Source: Candidatus Falkowbacteria bacterium HGW-Falkowbacteria-2
Lineage (GTDB): Bacteria > Patescibacteriota > Patescibacteriia > Patescibacteriales > UBA12465
Length of the DNA stretch: 10,056 bases
Direction: 5' to 3'
Assembly: GCA_002841655.1 (NCBI GenBank)
Contig: PHAH01000023.1
Location: 1-10,056 of the forward strand
The notes beneath the pieces were generated by a model. It made no database searches, was not told where the DNA came from, and was given only the letters and a program-made list of their open reading frames with translations. Below, in pieces: positions 6,009 to 10,056 of the stretch. Both the position numbers and the translations under genes were made by a program. How positions within the stretch are numbered: position 1 is the first letter of the stretch; every line of letters starts with the position of its first letter.

Positions 6009-6365
6009 TTATCTAATAATTAAGCGCTTCAGCTGCGCATCGCGCAACTTGGTCGGAGGAAGCATCTGCTTCACTGCTCGGCGCAAAACTTCGCCCGGAT
6101 CTTTCGCGAAGACATCAGACATTCTTCTGGTCTTCAAACCACCGACAAAACCGGTAAAGCTGAAATATTTCTTCTGCAATAATTTCTTACCGCTAAAAGA
6201 CATCTTAGTGATATTTACCACTTCGACGATATCGCCTTCATCAAGATGTGGTTGATATTCAGGCTTATTCTTACCGCGCAAAATAATCGCGATCTGACTG
6301 GCTAAACGGCCGTATGCCTGGTCGGTAGCGTCGAGTTTATGGATTTTTCTTTCGAATGTGTTCAT
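6009..6365 (-). CDS. rplM: 50S ribosomal protein L13, C-terminally short
   Basis: L13 is an early-assembly protein of the large subunit that binds 23S rRNA. The 118 residues include the family's conserved blocks: LDATDQAYGRLASQIAIILRGK (11-32), EYQPHLDEGDIVEVVNI (36-52), the TGFVGGLKTR segment (71-80), and AVKQMLPPTKLRDAQLKRL (97-115). E. coli L13 has 142 residues; here the protein stops right after the last conserved helix and lacks the final ~20 residues. The stop is TAA, directly followed by rpsI, so there is no room for a lost 3' part. The start has no Shine-Dalgarno sequence and lies 23 bases after rplQ. Confidence 0.96.
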   Translation of the reverse strand: MNTFERKIHKLDATDQAYGRLASQIAIILRGKNKPEYQPHLDEGDIVEVVNITKMSFSGKKLLQKKYFSFTGFVGGLKTRRMSDVFAKDPGEVLRRAVKQMLPPTKLRDAQLKRLIIR

Positions 6366-6388
6366 ATATGGTTATGATTGCGCGTAAA

Positions 6389-6739
6389 TTATACTAGCTC
6401 GATCTGAACCATCTCGGCGCCATCTCCCTGGCGCGGTCCGAGCTTGGTTGTGCGGGTGTAACCACCATTGCGAGTAGCGTAGCGAGTTCCTAAAACTTCC
6501 ATTGATTTTTTAACCGCATTCTTCTGGAGTAAAACTTTAATCAAGCCGCGACGAGCAGTTAAATCACCAACCTTAGCTGAGGTAATCATCCTTTCAACCA
6601 AAGGACGGACTGCTTGAGCCTTAGCCTTAGTTGTCTTTACTTTTTCATAAATCAGGATGCTTGAAGCCAGGTTACGAAGCATGAGTTCGCGTGGTCCTTT
6701 TTCCCGGTCTAAGATTTTATTCTTGTTTCTGTGGCGCAT
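6389..6739 (-). CDS. rplQ: 50S ribosomal protein L17
   Basis: L17 lies on the solvent side of the large subunit near the exit tunnel opening. The 116-residue product starts MRHRNKNKILDREKGPRELM and has the conserved NLAS(S)ILIYEKVKTTKAKA (23-42) and LVERMITSAK (47-56) blocks and the C-terminal GGYTRTTKLGPRQGDGAEMV stretch. This is the normal bacterial length. It follows rpoA by 27 bases, the order known from most bacterial alpha operons. The 12-mer AATACTTATAAT abuts the ATG; no Shine-Dalgarno sequence is present. Confidence 0.97.
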   Translation of the reverse strand: MRHRNKNKILDREKGPRELMLRNLASSILIYEKVKTTKAKAQAVRPLVERMITSAKVGDLTARRGLIKVLLQKNAVKKSMEVLGTRYATRNGGYTRTTKLGPRQGDGAEMVQIELV

Positions 6740-6766
6740 ATTATAAGTATTATGTGGGAAGCGTAA

Positions 6767-7582
6767 TTATTTTTTACTCTTCTTCTTTGCCGGTTTCTCC
6801 GTCTCTTCGACAGGAGCGGCTTCTTCTTCAATTTCTTCAGTATTTAAATCGGCAGCGGCTACCTCTTCTTCTTCGATGGCCGGGGCAGGCTCTTCGGAAT
6901 GAGGTAAAAGTGCGTTGAACTGATCAACTAAGATCTGAGTCGCCTGATTAAAGGCTTCCATCGGACTCAAGGTGCCATCGGTTCTCATGTTAATTAGGAG
7001 CTTGTCCCAATTAGTCATTTTACCAACGCGGGTATTTTCAACGTCGAGACTAACAGACAAGACGGGAGAAAAGATGGAATCAATTTCGATATATCCTAAT
7101 TCATTGTTTTCGCGCTTTGCTCCTTCGCTGAGGCGATAGCCTCTGCCTGTGCGAGCGAAAATTTCGACTTCAAGGCTAGCTTTCTCATCGGTAAGGGTAG
7201 CGAGTACTAATTCTGGATTTTTGATTTCAACAGCCGTATTCTTGGTGATCATTTCAGCGGTAACGGATTGCTTTCCTTTGACTTTCAGTTCAAGGCGAAC
7301 TTCTTCATCACCATGGATTTTCAAGCGTAACTGCTTGATATTAAGCATGATTTCCAAAATATCTTCCTGAATGCCAGAGATAGTTGTAAATTCATGGCTA
7401 GCACCCTTGATCTTTACACCAACCACTGCTGCTCCCGGCAAGGAAGAGAGTAATACACGGCGCAAGGAATTGCCAAGGGTCATGCCATAGCCGGGATACA
7501 AAGGTTCCACGACGACAACACCTTCATTAGCATTTTTTCCTGTAAGGAAATCTACTTTTTTTGGTAAAGCGATGTTTTCCAT
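6767..7582 (-). CDS. rpoA: RNA polymerase alpha subunit lacking the C-terminal domain
   Basis: Alpha dimerises to nucleate assembly of RNA polymerase with beta and beta'. The N-terminal domain is complete (about 1-227): VVEPLYPGYGMTLGNSLRRVLLSSLPG (24-50), FTTISGIQEDILEIMLNIK (65-83), GYIEIDSIFSPV (163-174) and the dimerisation helix at about 206-225. The protein then ends at 271 residues, against 329 in E. coli. In place of the alpha-CTD, which binds UP elements and activators, there is an acidic Glu/Ala/Pro stretch (231-263) and a Lys cluster (264-271). The helix-hairpin-helix signature of the CTD is absent, and rplQ begins 27 bases after the TAA stop, so no CTD coding is lost to a frameshift nearby. 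The ATG at 7580-7582 fits the family start; two GGAGG motifs lie farther upstream than usual. Confidence 0.96.
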   Translation of the reverse strand: MENIALPKKVDFLTGKNANEGVVVVEPLYPGYGMTLGNSLRRVLLSSLPGAAVVGVKIKGASHEFTTISGIQEDILEIMLNIKQLRLKIHGDEEVRLELKVKGKQSVTAEMITKNTAVEIKNPELVLATLTDEKASLEVEIFARTGRGYRLSEGAKRENNELGYIEIDSIFSPVLSVSLDVENTRVGKMTNWDKLLINMRTDGTLSPMEAFNQATQILVDQFNALLPHSEEPAPAIEEEEVAAADLNTEEIEEEAAPVEETEKPAKKKSKK

Positions 7583-7605
7583 AAAACATGAAAGCCATCA
7601 ACGCG

Positions 7606-7647
7606 CAGTCTTACGCCTCCCGGAATCCCGAGACTTGACGCCTCCTC
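7606..7647 (-). promoter_or_regulatory. Structured rpsD-rpoA spacer with two GGAGGCGT motifs
   Basis: The 82-base spacer contains GGAGGCGT twice in the transcript (about 7638-7645 and 7613-7620). AGTCT (7631-7635) can pair with AGACT (7607-7611), with a small CGG/CCG stem between them. The GGAGG cores are the best anti-16S matches in the operon but lie 33 and about 58 bases before the rpoA ATG, too far for normal use. A role in rpoA translation is inference. Confidence 0.35.
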
Positions 7648-7664
7648 AGCACGTTAAACGACGA

Positions 7665-8300
7665 TTATTTTGAATAATACTCAATGATCATCTGCACATT
7701 GAAGTTTACTGGCAAATCAGTTTCAACCGGTTCATGCAGCACTTTTCCTTTGAGTTCCGCTCCATTGAGGTTGAGCCAACCAGGAAGTTCAGTCTTTTTC
7801 TTTAATGATTCAGAGATCTGTTTGAAATAAAGGCTCTTAACGCTTCCCGGGCGGACAGCGATTTCTTGTCCTTCTTTAACAATGAATGACGGGATGTCAG
7901 TCTTTACGCCGTTAACCTGGAAGTGACCGTGATTGATGAGCTGTCTAGCTTGAGCACGGGAGGTAGCGAAACCGAGGCGATATACAGTGCTATCAAGACG
8001 CATTTCAAGTAAGCGTAAAAAGTTCTTACCAGCATCACCAGGCTTGTTTGAAGCCTTTTCGAAGGTTAAGCGGAATTGCTTTTCCATTAACTGATAATAT
8101 TTCTTCAACTTCTGCTTTTCAGTAAGCTGAGTACCGTAATCACTGGACTTGCGGCGACCGCGAGTTGGACCGTGGAAACCCGGAGGAAAGTTACGCTTAA
8201 CGATAGCGCATTTCGGGGTATTACAACGCTCGCCCTTCAAGAATAATTTCTCTCCGGCACGGCGACATTGTGTACATTTGCTGTCTAAATTTCTTCCCAT
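7665..8300 (-). CDS. rpsD: 30S ribosomal protein S4, zinc-binding form
   Basis: S4 starts assembly of the 30S body by binding the 5' domain of 16S rRNA, and in E. coli it represses the alpha operon. The 211 residues begin MGRNLDSKC. They carry the zinc-type cysteine set C9, C12, C26 and C31 within KLFLKGERCNTPKCA. The S4 RNA-binding fold spans about 100-163 (RLDSTVYRLGFATSRAQARQ at 101-120, then GHFQVNG). The tail PVNFNVQMIIEYYSK matches the family C-terminus. I choose the ATG at 8298-8300 rather than the in-frame TTG at 8315, because S4 proteins normally begin just before this Arg. It lies 22 bases after rpsK and 82 bases before rpoA. The start has no Shine-Dalgarno sequence. Confidence 0.97.
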   Translation of the reverse strand: MGRNLDSKCTQCRRAGEKLFLKGERCNTPKCAIVKRNFPPGFHGPTRGRRKSSDYGTQLTEKQKLKKYYQLMEKQFRLTFEKASNKPGDAGKNFLRLLEMRLDSTVYRLGFATSRAQARQLINHGHFQVNGVKTDIPSFIVKEGQEIAVRPGSVKSLYFKQISESLKKKTELPGWLNLNGAELKGKVLHEPVETDLPVNFNVQMIIEYYSK

Positions 8301-8322
8301 ATTGATTGATGACAATTAATAA

Positions 8323-8916
8323 TTACACTCTTCTCGGTTTCTTCGGGCGGCAACCATTGTGCGGCACTGAAGTTGTATCTTTGATAGCAGCGACTTCGAG
8401 ACCATTAGCATTCAAAGCGCGAATTGCGGCTTCTCTGCCTGTGCCTACACCAGAAACAAATACGCTTACTTCCTGTAAGCCGTATTCTTCCTTAGCCTTC
8501 TGCACTGCGATTTTACAAATAATTTGAGCGGCGTAAGGAGTTGCCTTCTTGGCACCCTTGAAACCAGCCATGCCGGCACTTGCCCAGGAAATAACGTCAC
8601 CATTAGCGTCCGTTATGGAAATCATGGTGTTGTTGTAAGTAGCGTTGATATAAGCGCGGCCGACCTTAACGGTGCGAGCAGCACGCTTCTTGCGCTTCTT
8701 AACCAATTTCTTCTTGGCGCGAGCCTGTTTATTCTTTTCCAATTTCTGCTTGATTTCTTCAGGCAATTCCTCATCAGCGCCGGAATCAAGTGAAAAAGGA
8801 ACGGCTTCGCCTTCGTCCTCATCAGCCGGAACAGCCTGTACTGCCTCAGCCGGAGCCGGGACAACAGGAGTTTCAACCTTTTCTTCTTCAGTATTTATTT
8901 TCTTTTCGTCGGACAT
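8323..8916 (-). CDS. rpsK: 30S ribosomal protein S11 with long acidic N-terminal extension
   Basis: S11 lies on the 30S platform, close to the mRNA path in the E-site region. The C-terminal ~125 residues are a standard S11: GRAYINATYNNTMISITDANG (86-106), WASAGMAGFKGAKKATPYAAQ (111-131), GREAAIRALNANGL (160-173) and the ending SVPHNGCRPKKPRRV. At 197 residues the protein is about 70 longer than usual. Residues 1-60 are acidic and Pro/Ala/Val-rich, followed by a strongly basic stretch at 62-81. The extension keeps the same frame and starts at the ATG 35 bases after rpsM, so it is probably real coding sequence. No Shine-Dalgarno sequence is seen. Confidence 0.96.
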   Translation of the reverse strand: MSDEKKINTEEEKVETPVVPAPAEAVQAVPADEDEGEAVPFSLDSGADEELPEEIKQKLEKNKQARAKKKLVKKRKKRAARTVKVGRAYINATYNNTMISITDANGDVISWASAGMAGFKGAKKATPYAAQIICKIAVQKAKEEYGLQEVSVFVSGVGTGREAAIRALNANGLEVAAIKDTTSVPHNGCRPKKPRRV

Positions 8917-8951
8917 AAATAATTGATAAATTAATCTAGAGAGAAGAACGC

Positions 8952-9344
8952 TTAGGTCTTCAAGCCTGCCTTAGCGCGACCACTAACTGCTGTCATACGT
9001 TTGTTTCCACGAACAGTACGACTGTTAGTCTTAGTGCGCTGGCCACGAACCGGGAGATTGCGCATGTGGCGCAGGCCGCGGTAGCAACCAATTTCTTTTA
9101 AGCGCTTGATATTGCTAGCGACTTCACGGCGCAAATCACCTTCAACCGTATGCTTCTTTTCAATTTGCTCGCGAAGACGGTTTGCATCTTCTTCTTTCAA
9201 ATCTTTAACTTTGGTTTCAGGTGCGATATTAAGCTCAGATAAAATCTTCTTCGCCCGACTGTTGCCGATACCGAAGATATAGGTGATAGAGATATCTACT
9301 CTTTTATCGTTGGGAATGCTTACACCCGCAATTCTTATAGCCAT
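8952..9344 (-). CDS. rpsM: 30S ribosomal protein S13
   Basis: S13 sits at the top of the 30S head and forms bridges to the large subunit and contacts P-site tRNA. The 130 residues begin MAIRIAGVSIPNDKRV and contain the helix-hairpin-helix region ITYIFGIGNSRAKKIL (20-35). The basic signature CYRGLRHMRNLPVRGQRTKTNSRT is at about 87-110, and the tail is flexible and basic. Length is slightly above the 118 of E. coli. It lies 43 bases after rpmJ; a very GC-rich hairpin ends 11 bases before the ATG at 9342-9344. In E. coli the S4 repressor site lies just upstream of this gene. TAA stop. Confidence 0.97.
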   Translation of the reverse strand: MAIRIAGVSIPNDKRVDISITYIFGIGNSRAKKILSELNIAPETKVKDLKEEDANRLREQIEKKHTVEGDLRREVASNIKRLKEIGCYRGLRHMRNLPVRGQRTKTNSRTVRGNKRMTAVSGRAKAGLKT

Positions 9345-9354
9345 AATAATAATT

Positions 9355-9377
9355 AGGCGGCCGTCTCGGCCGAGCCT
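9355..9377 (-). promoter_or_regulatory. GC-rich hairpin directly upstream of rpsM
   Basis: CGGCCG (9358-9363) and CGGCCG (9367-9372) pair around a 3-base loop. AGG/CCT (9355-9357 with 9375-9377) extend the stem past a 2-base bulge. No T-run follows on the minus strand, so it does not look like a terminator. Its position matches that of the S4 translational repressor site in enterobacterial alpha operons, but the known pseudoknot is not evident. Confidence 0.5.
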
Positions 9378-9387
9378 ATACTTAAAT

Positions 9388-9501
9388 TTATCCTTGTCTT
9401 TGCTTATGTTTAGGATTTTTACAGATTACATACACGCGGCCTTTTCGGCGGACAGTCTTGCAATCCTTACAGATTTTTTTGGCACTCGCTCGTACTTTCA
9501 T
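9388..9501 (-). CDS. rpmJ: 50S ribosomal protein L36
   Basis: L36 is the smallest large-subunit protein, a zinc ribbon bound to 23S rRNA. The 37-residue product starts MKVRASAKKICKDCKTV and ends KNPKHKQRQG. It keeps the zinc ligands Cys11, Cys14, Cys27 and His32 in the C-x2-C...C-x4-H pattern of the family. The ATG is at 9499-9501 and the TAA at 9388-9390. Its place between infA and rpsM is the standard one. The start lies 61 bases after infA with no Shine-Dalgarno sequence. Length and motif leave little doubt. Confidence 0.96.
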   Translation of the reverse strand: MKVRASAKKICKDCKTVRRKGRVYVICKNPKHKQRQG

Positions 9502-9562
9502 AATGTGGTGAAAAATTTATAAAGGGTTGGGTTAAATCCAAATTTAGTGGGGGCGACGGTGA

Positions 9563-9820
9563 TTAGAGGCGGAAGACGATCCGACCTTTAGTCAGATCAT
9601 AGGGGCTCATCTGCATGCGCACGCGGTCGCCAGGAAGTAAGCGGATGCGATTCATTCTCATCTTACCTGATAGGTGAGCTAAGATTTCGTGACCGCTATC
9701 CAAACGGACGCGGAAAGTCGCTGCCGGCATCAACTCTAAGACTTCGCCTTGCATCTCCAAAAAGTCCTTGGCGTTCAAAGTCTCGGCTGTTTCCTGATTG
9801 TTTTTATTACCTTTTGACAT
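9563..9820 (-). CDS. infA: Translation initiation factor IF-1
   Basis: IF-1 blocks the A site of the 30S subunit during initiation and aids IF-2 and IF-3. The 85 residues contain one OB fold (about 22-85). Its hallmark segments are EMQGEVLELMPAATFRVRL, the GHEILAHLSGKMRMNRIRLLPGD region and the C-terminal SPYDLTKGRIVFRL. A polar N-terminal stretch of about 14 residues precedes the usual start. I choose the ATG at 9818-9820; an in-frame GTG lies two codons upstream (9826) and cannot be excluded. It is the first gene of the long operon. The start comes directly after a U-rich tract that follows a leader hairpin, with no Shine-Dalgarno sequence. Confidence 0.96.
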   Translation of the reverse strand: MSKGNKNNQETAETLNAKDFLEMQGEVLELMPAATFRVRLDSGHEILAHLSGKMRMNRIRLLPGDRVRMQMSPYDLTKGRIVFRL

Positions 9821-9826
9821 TAACAC

Positions 9827-9868
9827 AAAAAAATTTGATAAAGACTTAATTGAGCCTTATCAAAATTT
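9827..9868 (-). promoter_or_regulatory. Terminator-like leader hairpin before infA
   Basis: In the leader, TTTGATAA (9857-9864) pairs with TTATCAAA (9834-9841). Three more A:T pairs form past a bulge, and a run of seven U residues follows (9827-9833), ending 6 bases before the infA ATG. The stem is A/T-rich, with a 15-base loop that can pair weakly inside. It has the layout of an intrinsic terminator placed in a 5' leader, so it could attenuate the operon. Its low GC content makes efficient termination uncertain. Confidence 0.45.
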
Positions 9869-9912
9869 TTAGAGATATTACACACTTTAATCTTTTTACT
9901 CTCAATGGCAAT

Positions 9913-9941
9913 AGTATATAGATAGGGCCATAAATTGTCAA
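9913..9941 (-). promoter_or_regulatory. Strong promoter of the infA-rpsI operon
   Basis: A perfect -35 box TTGACA (9936-9941) is separated by 17 bases from the -10 box TATACT (9913-9918). The start would fall near 9906, giving a leader of about 85 bases. It begins 45 bases after the stop of the upstream synthetase gene, so the nine-gene operon has its own promoter rather than depending on upstream secY-type genes. Confidence 0.88.
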
Positions 9942-9986
9942 GGGCGTTATATCTGCCTAAGACGATCAATTTTACCCCTGCTTATA

Positions 9987-10056
9987 TTACTCTAAAACGG
10001 CCTTAATACGCCGAACGCCCGCCGAGGACGCCTCTTCCTTTTGTATTCTAAATTTA
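9987..10056 (-). CDS. alaS: Probable alanyl-tRNA synthetase, extreme C-terminus (cut by window edge)
   Basis: The minus strand has an open frame from the right edge to a TAA at 9987-9989, giving 22 residues that contain FRIQKEEASSAGVRRIKAV. The S-x-x-AGVRRI-x-AV pattern closely matches the end of the editing-domain region of alanyl-tRNA synthetases and AlaX proteins, where E-x-x-x-A-x-G-V-R-R-I-E-A-V-T-G is conserved. In E. coli AlaRS a C-Ala domain follows; here the protein stops one residue after AVL. It would therefore be a short AlaRS without C-Ala, or an AlaX-like editing protein. Only this fragment is visible, so the call rests on one motif. The infA promoter follows. Confidence 0.6.
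   Translation of the reverse strand, partial: KFRIQKEEASSAGVRRIKAVLE

Noticed and set aside
6740..6745. TATAAT immediately before rplQ as a promoter
   Set aside because: Transcription would begin inside the gene and there is no good -35 box.
7527..7598. Small basic 23-codon frame overlapping the rpoA start
   Set aside because: Out of frame, no recognisable family, and GGAGG is too far upstream; likely chance.
8301..8315. TTG start five codons upstream of rpsD
   Set aside because: The S4 family starts at the downstream ATG, and the extra residues have no family support.
9821..9826. GTG start two codons before infA ATG
   Set aside because: An ATG follows at once and the GTG touches the U-tract of the leader hairpin; ATG preferred but not proven.
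1..10056. CRISPR arrays, insertion sequences, tRNA or rRNA genes, phage or defence genes
   Set aside because: Looked for on both strands; no direct repeat array, transposase, clover-leaf or related domain is visible.

Overview
This window comes from a bacterium with a compact genome, most likely a Candidate Phyla Radiation (Patescibacteria, Parcubacteria-like) member. The clues are indirect: almost no Shine-Dalgarno sequences before ribosomal protein genes, acidic low-complexity extensions on S11 and S9, an RNA polymerase alpha subunit with no C-terminal domain, a short L13, and a ComEC without its C-terminal beta-lactamase-like domain. No 16S rRNA gene is present, so this placement is inference. 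All 16 visible stop codons are TAA (13) or TAG (3). The standard code fits every reading frame, and release factor 2 is encoded.

Nearly everything is on the minus strand, so transcription runs from high to low coordinates. At the right edge is what looks like the last 22 codons of an alanyl-tRNA synthetase (9987-10056). Next comes a near-consensus promoter (9913-9941), a leader with a terminator-like hairpin, and a nine-gene block: infA, rpmJ (37 codons), rpsM, rpsK, rpsD, rpoA, rplQ, rplM, rpsI. This is the classical alpha operon joined directly to the L13-S9 pair. It ends at a strong intrinsic terminator (5451-5482). prfB (RF2, no programmed frameshift) and comEC (DNA-uptake channel) follow on the same strand.

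The only plus-strand gene is rpmB (zinc-ribbon L28, 2501-2755). It converges on comEC, and the two share one bidirectional terminator that also encodes the last codons of comEC. rpmB diverges from a membrane site-2 metalloprotease (1731-2360), with overlapping promoters that contain an inverted repeat. On the left, a textbook promoter (1658-1686) and a structured ~150-nt leader precede the str operon: rpsL, rpsG and the start of fusA, which runs off the left edge.

The genes form a translation and transcription core (initiation factor, ribosomal proteins, RNAP alpha, release factor, EF-G) plus two membrane proteins. I see no mobile element, CRISPR array, tRNA/rRNA gene or defence system, and no wholly new gene system. 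The points worth a second look are the RNA leaders, the missing alpha C-terminal domain, the recurrent acidic appendages and the compact transcription signals. No gene-free stretch exceeds about 240 bases; the longest, 1496-1730, holds the str promoter and leader.
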